From NCBI GenBank assembly GCA_008534395.1, contig SHMQ01000057.1, positions 1 through 5,727 of the forward strand: a stretch of DNA of 5,727 bases. Reading direction: 5' to 3'. The first letter of the stretch is position 1, and each line of letters begins with the position of its first letter. Positions 1-4,460 of the stretch are shown here, one piece after another. The notes under the pieces are model-generated. The model was given only the letters and a program-made list of their open reading frames with translations, ran no database searches and was not told where the DNA came from. The position numbers were made by a program, and so were the translations under genes. The DNA comes from Candidatus Acidulodesulfobacterium acidiphilum. Its GTDB lineage: Bacteria; SZUA-79; Acidulodesulfobacterales; Acidulodesulfobacteraceae.

Positions 1-248
1 TAAGTAAGATTTTAATCTGCTTTAATTATTTTCGGCGGCCTAATTATCCCCGCCCTCCCGCCCTAACGTCTTAAATAAATATGTATATTAAATTATATTA
101 TGTATATTATACAAGATTTATTTATTTATTCTCTCACTCTCGCCTGAGTTTGCCAGAATTTTGCTTCTGAAACGATTTATGAAAAAATAACCGGGTAAAT
201 TGTTACGTATTATTTTTATTCTAATCAATTAGCGAGGGAGGTAAAACA
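1..248. other. Gene-free region downstream of the HEPN gene
   Basis: No convincing coding region is seen here on either strand. The left part has a GC-rich patch (ggcgg at 34-38, ccgcc at 50-54 and again at 58-62) followed by ctaacg at 63-68. Bases 72-124 are almost pure AT: a 9-bp inverted repeat (72-80 against 116-124) encloses a direct repeat of atgtatatta (81-90 and 100-109) and a small near-palindrome, gtata-t-tatac (102-112). This is the 3' side of the minus-strand HEPN gene, but no hairpin plus U-run terminator was found after that gene's stop codon. Confidence 0.6.
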
Positions 249-647
249 TTATTTAATTTTAACTTTAACAAATTCTTTTACATTCTCTGCAATATATATC
301 GCTTGATTGCTTTCTTCAACGGACGGTAGATAAAAGTCGTCCGGATATCTCGCTTCGATAGAATAATTTGTTAATCTATCGGCATCGTTATCCGATATTA
401 GTTGTTCAAAATCTTTATCTATATCCTTGCAGTAATCGATTAATTCGCTAATATCGTGAGTTTTTAAAGATTTTATTATTTCTATACCGTTGAAAACAAG
501 ATATGCTTTTAAATATTTTTCAACGCACTGCTGGGCGTGAAAACAGACGGTGTCGGTAGCGGGATCGTTTGCGGTTATTTCATCTTTAGCCGTTTTCAGA
601 TCATGGTCTGCTTTAATTATCCAGAGATTTACTAATTCGTCATTCAT
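249..647 (-). CDS. HEPN domain protein, toxin-side partner of an MNT nucleotidyltransferase
   Basis: This is a 132-residue, all-helical protein of the HEPN family (the PF05168-like group). Family hallmarks are visible: an ADHDLKTAK stretch at about residues 13-21, CFHAQQCVEKYLKAYL at about 35-50, THDI at 63-66 and the closing SIEARYPDD at about 96-104. In known HepT/MntA systems the HEPN protein is an RNase toxin and its partner neutralises it by adding AMP to a tyrosine. Here the RNase signature of many HEPN toxins (Arg, 4-6 residues, His) is not seen: the arginines at 91 and 100 have no His after them. So RNase activity is uncertain; it may be a non-nuclease HEPN acting as a partner subunit. 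The start codon overlaps the stop of the upstream MNT gene in an ATGA arrangement, which implies translational coupling. Family assignment is confident; the toxic activity is inferred from gene pairing. Confidence 0.88.
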   Translation of the reverse strand: MNDELVNLWIIKADHDLKTAKDEITANDPATDTVCFHAQQCVEKYLKAYLVFNGIEIIKSLKTHDISELIDYCKDIDKDFEQLISDNDADRLTNYSIEARYPDDFYLPSVEESNQAIYIAENVKEFVKVKIK

Positions 648-979
648 ACGGCTAAGCCTTCTTTTAATGCAAAATATGCTACATAACCGGATTGTTTTTT
701 TCTTTCGTTTACGATATTAAGAGGCTGAATAAGTATATCGCTCGATATTCTTAATTTATTTCTCAGTCCCCTTCTAATATCTCCGGATACTCTTATTTTT
801 GTATCTCTTTCCATATTTTTATCTACGACGACATAAAAGTCCCAATCGCTATCCTCTTTATAGTCACCTCTTGCACGGGAACCGAAAAGATAAATTGCTT
901 CGGTTTTATATCCAGCTTTTTCGACTTCTTCAGTAATTATTAGTTTTGCGGTATTTAATATATAATTTTTATTTTCCAT
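644..979 (-). CDS. MNT-type nucleotidyltransferase, antitoxin of the HEPN/MNT pair
   Basis: This is a 111-residue minimal nucleotidyltransferase of the DNA polymerase beta fold. The catalytic signature is intact: GSRARG at residues 33-38, then the SDWD metal-binding pair (Asp45, Asp47) after the usual gap, and a third candidate acidic residue, Asp81, in the strand SSDILI. In characterised MntA proteins these residues bind metal and ATP and the enzyme transfers AMP to the paired HEPN toxin, silencing it; that chemistry is inferred here from the family. The gene is first in a two-gene unit and overlaps the HEPN gene by 4 bases. No Shine-Dalgarno sequence precedes its ATG, and a TATAAT box ends only 6 bases upstream, so the mRNA may have almost no leader. 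Family assignment is secure because all motif residues are present; the target is inferred. Confidence 0.92.
   Translation of the reverse strand: MENKNYILNTAKLIITEEVEKAGYKTEAIYLFGSRARGDYKEDSDWDFYVVVDKNMERDTKIRVSGDIRRGLRNKLRISSDILIQPLNIVNERKKQSGYVAYFALKEGLAV
657..662 (-). promoter_or_regulatory. Ribosome binding site of the HEPN gene
   Basis: On the minus strand an AGAAGG lies 9 bases before the HEPN ATG, inside the end of the MNT coding sequence. It supports the chosen start codon and translation of the second gene from a shared mRNA. Confidence 0.55.
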
Positions 980-985
980 AGATTA

Positions 986-991
986 ATTATA
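986..991 (-). promoter_or_regulatory. Candidate -10 box for the MNT-HEPN unit
   Basis: On the minus strand a perfect TATAAT lies 6 bases before the MNT ATG. A -35 at normal distance would fall at 1009-1014 (TTATAA, 3 of 6 matches), so the upstream half is weak. If used, transcription would begin at or within a few bases of the ATG, giving a leaderless or near-leaderless message, consistent with the missing Shine-Dalgarno. The surroundings are very AT-rich, so chance matches are expected. Confidence 0.3.
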
Positions 992-1063
992 TCATTATTT
1001 ATAAATTTTTATAAATAAACTGGATTTCCCAAAACTAAAATTAAAGTCAGATTTAATCACTCT

Positions 1064-1100
1064 GGCGGACATAAAAGCTTCACTTTTATAAGCGCCCGCC
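1064..1100. repeat. Two-part stem-loop upstream of the MNT gene
   Basis: An outer ggcgg/ccgcc pair (1064-1068 with 1096-1100) encloses a perfect 7-bp inner stem, ataaaag (1071-1077) with cttttat (1083-1089), and a 5-base loop. It lies about 85-120 bases upstream of the MNT start, so it could be a protein binding site or a folded transcript segment. No role can be assigned. Confidence 0.5.
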
Positions 1101-1231
1101 TCCATATTCGCACTCTCGACTGCGTTTGACTTGGTCGGGATGTTTTTGTTTAATAAAATAATGTATGAAGTGTGAACACTGCCGGAAATAACCATTAACG
1201 TTCGGTTAACGCCTCTATAACCCCCTGCGGT

Positions 1232-1271
1232 CAAGCGTGCATACGCTTGTCAGGTTCGGGCGGAAGCCCGA
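1232..1271. repeat. Tandem pair of perfect short hairpins
   Basis: There are two adjacent hairpins: caagcgt/acgcttg (1232-1238 with 1243-1249, 4-base loop gcat) and tcgggc/gcccga (1256-1261 with 1266-1271, 4-base loop ggaa). Both stems are perfect and separated by 6 bases. They are markedly GC-richer than the surroundings. Neither is followed by a U-run on either strand. Confidence 0.55.
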
Positions 1272-1287
1272 TACAATGCTTTTAAAT

Positions 1288-1381
1288 GTTTGTTTCGCCG
1301 TAGTTTAATTTTGCCGCAAGGCTTGGTTTTCAAACCGCTTGCCGGTTTGGAAACCAAAATAAAACGAAGCAAGAAACAAAC
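1288..1381. repeat. Branched inverted-repeat structure, possible structured RNA
   Basis: This is a nested set of complementary arms. The outer stem gtttgtttc (1288-1296) pairs perfectly with 1373-1381. Next, 1303-1310 pairs with 1358-1365 with one mismatch. Inside lie a mini-hairpin gcc-gcaa-ggc (1313-1322), whose GCAA loop fits the GNRA type, and a 15-bp hairpin, 1323-1337 with 1343-1357, whose single non-Watson-Crick position would be a U-G wobble on the plus-strand RNA. The whole would fold as a three-way junction. The wobble and the GNRA loop favour a plus-strand RNA, but a DNA cruciform or a recombinase or relaxase substrate is equally possible. I recognise no known RNA family. Confidence 0.55.
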
Positions 1382-1403
1382 CTCAACATCGTTGTTTAAA
1401 TTG

Positions 1404-1445
1404 TTGCGGATTACAAAATTAATTAATTCTGCAATATATCCGCAA
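1404..1445. repeat. 8-bp inverted repeat with AT-rich loop
   Basis: Perfect arms ttgcggat (1404-1411) and atccgcaa (1438-1445) enclose a 26-base AT-rich loop. It sits between the branched structure and the 19-bp hairpin and looks like part of one array of stems. Confidence 0.45.
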
Positions 1446-1449
1446 ACCC

Positions 1450-1499
1450 GCTCTCTGTTTGTATTTTTGAGCTTTAGCGAAAAAATACAAACAGAGAGC
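1450..1499. repeat. Perfect 19-bp stem-loop
   Basis: The arm at 1450-1468 (gctctctgtttgtattttt) is exactly complementary to 1481-1499. The 12-base loop itself contains gc/gc pairs flanked by opposed GA/GA positions, which could extend the helix. No T-run follows on either strand, so it is not a standard terminator. A perfect stem this long is far above chance in 5.7 kb and suggests selection or recent origin, for example a mobile-element end, a regulatory RNA or a protein-binding cruciform. Confidence 0.7.
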
Positions 1500-1560
1500 T
1501 AACGACAAAACCTGTTTTAAATAAAAAGTTAAAGAAGGATTTGCGCCGACAGGAAAAAAG

Positions 1561-1590
1561 TTGCCGGATTATTTTTAACTTGGCTATAAG
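1561..1590 (+). promoter_or_regulatory. Candidate promoter of the NusA-like gene
   Basis: TTGCCG (1561-1566) and TATAAG (1585-1590) are separated by 18 bases and would start transcription near 1597, about 65 bases before the ATG. The -10 matches 5 of 6 and the -35 4 of 6. An alternative pair is TTGCAA (1592-1597) with TAAAAC (1615-1620). Neither can be confirmed from sequence. Confidence 0.3.
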
Positions 1591-1606
1591 TTTGCAACGT
1601 TCAATA

Positions 1607-1626
1607 ATATATGCTAAAACATATAT
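1607..1626. promoter_or_regulatory. AT-rich palindrome, possible operator
   Basis: Perfect 7-bp arms atatatg (1607-1613) and catatat (1620-1626) surround a 6-base centre, 36-55 bases before the NusA-like start codon and just downstream of the candidate promoter. The placement suits a repressor operator or a leader hairpin; AT richness makes chance more likely than for the GC-rich stems. Confidence 0.3.
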
Positions 1627-1661
1627 CATGAATAAATTAACTTATTTAATGAATAATTTTT

Positions 1662-2483
1662 ATGGAACGGTTTCAGGATATTAAAAACATAATTCGGACA
1701 ATATCGTCAACGAATGGATTAAGTATGCCAGAGGCTATATTTATTATAGAAAAAGCGATGGAAAACGTTTTTTACGGCAAATACAGGGTTGTATTTGATG
1801 ATTCCTATGATTTATACGCCGAAAACGATGATGAAAAGATACTTATATCGTCGCTTAAGGACGTGAGAAATATCAGGCATAAGATATTTTTAAAAGTTAT
1901 TAACCTGAAAAATGAGTATATAAGCAATTTGAGAGACAGCATTTCTCTTAAAGAGATAGTTTTGGAGATTAACAAAGAAGCCAATAAATTAAGCACTTCA
2001 AAGGATTGGGTTAAATATAATTATTTAATTTCTAAACACATTAGGGGTATGATAGTATCTAAAACGGACGAGTTCTACATTGTTGATATAGGGGTGGGTA
2101 AAATCGCATATTTGCCGTTATCGGAAGGTTATTACGAAACTTTTAAAAAATATCCATTTTTCGTTAAAAGCGTTGTCCGTCATTTCGACAAAGGTTTTGT
2201 CCGTATATTTTTATCTAAGCCTAAAATAAAAGCGAAACAGGAACGTTCCGGCAAGAAGTTGACGGAAATATTTAAAGACGGCAAGACGGGAAAAGTCGTA
2301 AGTCATAAAATAACTGTATTGGTTACGGATAGTTTTGTATGGGTTTACGAAACGAATCATAAACCCATACAGCATACGGAAACGCTTTATAGAAAAGAAT
2401 TTGTGAAAGGAGATAATTTATCGCGCGTGATAGCCTTATCCGAAGCGGAAAGTTTTTTTAGGCAAATTAATAAAAAGTCTTGA
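1662..2483 (+). CDS. NusA-like protein with N-terminal NusA-type and S1 domains, no clear KH domains
   Basis: This is a 273-residue soluble protein. Residues about 1-115 follow the layout of the NusA N-terminal domain: a helix with GLSMPEAIFIIEKAMENVF (about 19-37), compare the NusA pattern GIS..E.I..IE.AL..AY, then a short beta segment. Residues about 118-187 look like an S1 RNA-binding domain in the NusA style: IRGMIVSKTDEFYIVDIG, the KIAYLPLSEGYYE strand-turn, FFVKSVVRHFDKG, and FVRIFLSK in place of the IxxSR ending. NusA binds RNA polymerase and nascent RNA and controls pausing, termination and antitermination. Full NusA is usually well over 340 residues with two KH domains; here about 85 C-terminal residues follow S1 with no GxxG motif, so KH domains appear absent or replaced. 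I infer a divergent accessory NusA paralogue or element-encoded transcription modifier. The ATG at 1662 lacks a clear Shine-Dalgarno. Assignment is by pattern recognition, without alignment. Confidence 0.6.
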   Translation: MERFQDIKNIIRTISSTNGLSMPEAIFIIEKAMENVFYGKYRVVFDDSYDLYAENDDEKILISSLKDVRNIRHKIFLKVINLKNEYISNLRDSISLKEIVLEINKEANKLSTSKDWVKYNYLISKHIRGMIVSKTDEFYIVDIGVGKIAYLPLSEGYYETFKKYPFFVKSVVRHFDKGFVRIFLSKPKIKAKQERSGKKLTEIFKDGKTGKVVSHKITVLVTDSFVWVYETNHKPIQHTETLYRKEFVKGDNLSRVIALSEAESFFRQINKKS

Positions 2484-2509
2484 CATAGAATTTAAAAATA
2501 TGAGAAAAT
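2480..2509 (+). promoter_or_regulatory. Candidate promoter reading into the non-coding region
   Basis: A consensus TTGACA (2480-2485) overlaps the TGA stop of the NusA-like gene. Eighteen bases on is GAAAAT (2504-2509, 4 of 6), preceded by TG at 2501-2502 as in extended -10 promoters. Transcription would begin near 2516 and run into about 1 kb without a convincing ORF, so it may drive a non-coding RNA or the long leader of the recombinase operon. Confidence 0.45.
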
Positions 2510-2538
2510 AAAATCAATTAATTAGAAATATCTTTCAT

Positions 2539-2578
2539 GCTTCGTTTACGGTATCTCTCTTAAGAGAAAAACGAAAGC
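2539..2578. repeat. Stem-loop with 12-bp palindrome
   Basis: Outer arms gctt-cgttt (2539-2547) pair with aaacg-a-aagc (2569-2578), with one bulged base. The inner part is a perfect palindrome, tctctt/aagaga (2556-2567). It begins about 23 bases after the predicted start of transcription at 2516, as expected for a folded 5' region of an RNA. No U-run follows. Confidence 0.5.
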
Positions 2579-2637
2579 ACTGCCGGTTATGCACACATTT
2601 TGTTTACCTTTTTCAAGTAGTATTTTTGGGGGTGTGT

Positions 2638-2672
2638 TCAGCAAGAGCTTTTTAGATTAAACAACTTGCTGA
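2638..2672. repeat. 8-bp inverted repeat
   Basis: Perfect arms tcagcaag (2638-2645) and cttgctga (2665-2672) enclose a 19-base loop. This is the second stem downstream of the candidate promoter at 2480-2509. Confidence 0.45.
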
Positions 2673-2824
2673 TTAGCTTAAAACCGGAAATTATAACAAA
2701 AAGCGAAAAGATTTTAAATTCAAAACTTAAAATCAACAAAAGGGATACCACTGAAAATTTATCCCCGAAGATTTATCCACGCGGTTGAGTTTTAAAATTA
2801 TTATTTTAAAGTAGACACCGCCGT

Positions 2825-2880
2825 TAGATAATTGCCTTTAATAATTATCTATTTTATCCATTCTACGGACAATTTTGTCC
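2825..2880. repeat. Two inverted repeats beside the AT-rich block
   Basis: Tagataatt (2825-2833) pairs perfectly with aattatcta (2843-2851) around a 9-base loop. A few bases later ggacaa/ttgtcc (2867-2872 with 2875-2880) forms a near-palindrome with two central bases. These could be binding sites for an initiator or recombinase at the edge of the AT-rich region. Confidence 0.45.
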
Positions 2881-3040
2881 AAAAATCCTAAATTTAAATA
2901 ATATTAAAAATTATTTATTATTATTTAAATCCTATTAGAAATTATTATTTATTTTATTATAATATCCGCTTTTACGGATAATCTATAATTCTTTAAATAA
3001 TAAAACATTAATAAAATCCTTAAAATTTTAAATTTATTTA
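2881..3040. other. Extremely AT-rich block, possible DNA unwinding element
   Basis: By hand count only 17 of 160 bases are G or C, well below the neighbouring genes. It includes internal repeats: attattattta at 2917-2927 and 2941-2951, a 10-bp inverted repeat made of tttaaataat and attatttaaa, and the hairpin tatccg/cggata (2963-2968 with 2975-2980). Low duplex stability next to DnaA-box-like motifs suits an origin, but AT-rich intergenic DNA is common in low-GC genomes. Confidence 0.5.
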
Positions 3041-3093
3041 ACACCTGTTTTCAGGTATAGGGATATTTTTATTTTTTTAGGATTTTACTTTTT

Positions 3094-3277
3094 GGCGGTC
3101 ATAGCATTTCTTTGTTTTATTCAATTTACCGCCCCCTAACGCAAATCACGCTAATCTATTTTACACACCCCCGCCTTAAAGGCGGAGAGAAAGATTTGCG
3201 GCACTAAAACGCCCGTATTGCCGGGAAACTTCTTATCTAAAAAATATATAATAAAACTGCATACCCAGTTATGCGGT
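3094..3277. repeat. Cluster of GC-rich stem-loops
   Basis: Several perfect or near-perfect stems occur in a row. Ggcggt/accgcc (3094-3099 with 3128-3133) is followed by cgcaaatc/gatttgcg (3140-3147 with 3193-3200), which encloses the tight hairpin ccgcc/ggcgg (3171-3175 with 3181-3185). Then come cccg/cggg (3212-3215 with 3222-3225) and actgcata with tatgcggt (3256-3263 with 3270-3277, one T-G position). The cluster resembles a folded RNA or a set of single-strand hairpins of the kind used at oriT or integron sites, but it matches no family I can name. Confidence 0.5.
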
Positions 3278-3404
3278 TCATTCCTGTTTCAAACAATCCC
3301 ATTATTTTAGGCTTTTCAAAGATTTTATCGCCGCTAATTTAGCCCGTCGGAGCTTTTTTGCAACAAACCATTCCGATTTTATTCAAACAAGAAAATCTTA
3401 ACGC

Positions 3405-3449
3405 TTTGTTTATGCGCTTTTCTTAATTAATTTAAGAAAAATAAACAAA
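3405..3449. repeat. Interrupted 18-bp inverted repeat upstream of the recombinase
   Basis: The arm ttttcttaa (3418-3426) pairs perfectly with ttaagaaaa (3432-3440) across a 5-base centre. The helix continues as tttgtttat (3405-3413) with ataaacaaa (3441-3449), interrupted only by a 4-base gcgc on the left side. It sits about 90 bases before the recombinase ATG. Two opposed arms around a short spacer are the geometry of a tyrosine recombinase core site, so this may be an attachment or autoregulatory site; a leader hairpin is the alternative. Confidence 0.45.
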
Positions 3450-3524
3450 AGGACAAACACCTTTCTAAAAAGTTTCTGTTCTAAACTTATGTATGCGACA
3501 GCTTTATCTAAAATATATTTAAAT

Positions 3525-3530
3525 AGGAGA
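3525..3530 (+). promoter_or_regulatory. Ribosome binding site of the first recombinase
   Basis: AGGAGA ends 9 bases before the ATG at 3540. The earlier in-frame ATG at 3489 has no such site, so this motif decides the start codon. Confidence 0.7.
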
Positions 3531-3539
3531 TTTTGTATT

Positions 3540-4460
3540 ATGAAAGGTAGCGTAAAGTGGCAAGTTACGGAAATTTTTAAAGAGATAAAAGAAATCGGAA
3601 ATTCAAAATACGCCGCTAAAAATTTAGCACGGCAAAATGGGGCGCATGGTTCGGCTGGTATTGCAAAAGAAACGGGTATCTATGGCTATCGAACGAATGA
3701 CACATACAGGGATGATGTCGTTAAATTTGGCGATTGGGCAAAAGAAAATTTAAAACTCAAAGATCTAACCAAAACCGATGCTCCGGCCGTTATAGCATAT
3801 CTAGAAAGCCGGATAGCCGATGACAATGCACATGGTACTTTTCAGGGCGATAAAGCCGCGCTGAATAAGTTTGAAGTAGCTCTAAATAAGTACTCCCAGA
3901 GCCATAATCTTGGCAAAACTTACGACTTTAAACTCAACGAAACCTTTAAGGATAGCCATAAATCTTTGCGACACGCGGATGTCCGGGCTTACAATAAAGC
4001 AACTGTAGATAAACTTCTAAACATGGAAAACAAAGCCGTAAATCTTGCCGTTAGGTGCGCTTTAAACGCCGGCTTGCGTAAATCAGAAATCTTAAAATTA
4101 GGTTTAAAGCCAGATAGCATTACTAACAATAATATCAACGTTTACGGCGGAAAGGGCGGCAAGGATAGGACAATATCCGAAATCGCTGACAAGTCTTTAA
4201 TTACCGATATTAAAATATTTTTAAAAGAAAATAATATAGAAAAATTCGGCGATGCCGTTACTGGGAGTAAGATAAATTATGAAATCCGCAAGGTATTAGG
4301 GGATACCGGGTCAATTCACGCATTAAGGCATAACTATGCAATAAATTGCATAAAAGAATTTGAAATGAAAGGGTTTTCGCATGTCGAAGCCGTTCATTTA
4401 ACAAGCTTGCAACTCGGACACAACAGAAATGAAATTATAGAGGGGGTTTACTCAAAATGA
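3540..4460 (+). CDS. Tyrosine recombinase (phage-type integrase), complete
   Basis: This is a 306-residue site-specific recombinase from the ATG at 3540, chosen because AGGAGA sits 9 bases upstream; the ATG at 3489 would add 17 residues without a ribosome site. Residues about 46-125 form the N-terminal core-binding region (GIYGYRTNDTYRDDVVKF onward). The catalytic domain follows with every active-site residue visible: Arg180 in GLRKSEIL, a beta-hairpin Lys (205 or 208) in GGKGGKDRT, His260 and Arg263 in HALRH, His294 in LGH, and the nucleophile Tyr304 just before the C-terminus. Enzymes of this family cut and rejoin DNA at specific sites through a 3'-phosphotyrosine link. Its partner DNA site is unknown; the inverted repeat at 3405-3449 is a candidate. 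It overlaps the next gene by 4 bases. It lacks the long C-terminal tail of some integrases. Family call is firm; biological role (integration, resolution or cassette movement) is open. Confidence 0.93.
   Translation: MKGSVKWQVTEIFKEIKEIGNSKYAAKNLARQNGAHGSAGIAKETGIYGYRTNDTYRDDVVKFGDWAKENLKLKDLTKTDAPAVIAYLESRIADDNAHGTFQGDKAALNKFEVALNKYSQSHNLGKTYDFKLNETFKDSHKSLRHADVRAYNKATVDKLLNMENKAVNLAVRCALNAGLRKSEILKLGLKPDSITNNNINVYGGKGGKDRTISEIADKSLITDIKIFLKENNIEKFGDAVTGSKINYEIRKVLGDTGSIHALRHNYAINCIKEFEMKGFSHVEAVHLTSLQLGHNRNEIIEGVYSK
4441..4446 (+). promoter_or_regulatory. Ribosome binding site of the small downstream protein
   Basis: AGGGGG lies 10 bases before the ATG at 4457, within the end of the recombinase gene, and supports the overlapping start. 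Confidence 0.5.

Larger units (their letters stand above)
992..1661. other. Hairpin-rich intergenic region between divergent genes
   Basis: About 670 bases separate the divergently transcribed MNT and NusA-like genes. Open frames in it start only at TTG codons, lack ribosome binding sites and run across inverted repeats, so I treat it as non-coding. It contains at least six stem-loops, listed separately: 1064-1100, 1232-1249, 1256-1271, 1288-1381 (branched), 1404-1445 and 1450-1499. A weak promoter and an AT palindrome lie just before the NusA-like gene. None of the stems is followed on either strand by a clear U-run, so they do not look like simple terminators. Confidence 0.6.
2587..2981. 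other. Cluster of DnaA-box-like motifs, candidate replication origin
   Basis: TTATGCACA (2587-2595) fits the relaxed DnaA box TTWTNCACA exactly. TTATCCCCG (2759-2767, 7 of 9) and TTATCCACG (2773-2781, 8 of 9 to TTATCCACA) lie 14 bases apart in the same orientation. TTATCCATT (2854-2862, 7 of 9) follows, and TTATCCGTA lies on the minus strand at 2973-2981 (7 of 9). The group leads into a very AT-rich block that could serve as the unwinding element. No replication initiator gene is visible in the window, so this is a candidate only. Confidence 0.4.
2484..3539. other. Long non-coding region with origin-like and hairpin elements
   Basis: About 1,050 bases carry no open frame of useful length with a ribosome binding site. 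In order, the region contains a promoter, two long-range stem-loops (2539-2578, 2638-2672), DnaA-box-like motifs (2587-2981), an extremely AT-rich block (2881-3040), a cluster of GC-rich hairpins (3094-3277) and an interrupted inverted repeat (3405-3449) before the recombinase. Such a long structured gap among compact genes suggests function: replication origin, recombination site, non-coding RNA, or several of these. Confidence 0.6.

Noticed and set aside
995-1234. 79-codon minus-strand frame upstream of the MNT gene
   Set aside because: It opens only at a TTG with no ribosome site, crosses the 1064-1100 stem-loop, overlaps the MNT promoter area and shows no recognisable domain.
1200-1500. 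tRNA, group II intron or CRISPR array in the hairpin-rich region
   Set aside because: No cloverleaf with a T-arm and CCA-proximal stem, no domain V-like motif, and no regularly spaced direct repeats were found.
1290-1502. 70-codon plus-strand frame
   Set aside because: It starts at TTG without a ribosome site and runs straight through the nested inverted repeats, which explain its composition better than coding does.
1805-1996. 63-codon minus-strand frame inside the NusA-like gene
   Set aside because: Shadow frame: rich in Leu/Ser/Ile as expected from the complement of an AT-rich coding strand, with no domain and a well-supported gene opposite.
2589-2660. 23-codon plus-strand frame starting in the DnaA-box-like motif
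   Set aside because: It is very short, has no ribosome site and overlaps an inverted repeat; there is no reason to call it a gene.
3043-3079. Terminator-like acctg-tttt-caggt hairpin followed by T-rich sequence
   Set aside because: The stem is only 5 bp and the T-rich stretch starts several bases after it, so it falls short of an intrinsic terminator.
3130-3205. Integron attC site (ctaacgcaaatc ... gatttgcggc)
   Set aside because: The left side resembles an attC start, but the right arm lacks the GTTRRRY box, and no integron integrase features are seen.
3489-3539. Upstream ATG extending the first recombinase by 17 residues
   Set aside because: There is no Shine-Dalgarno before it, whereas AGGAGA sits at the right distance before the ATG at 3540, where recombinase-like sequence begins.
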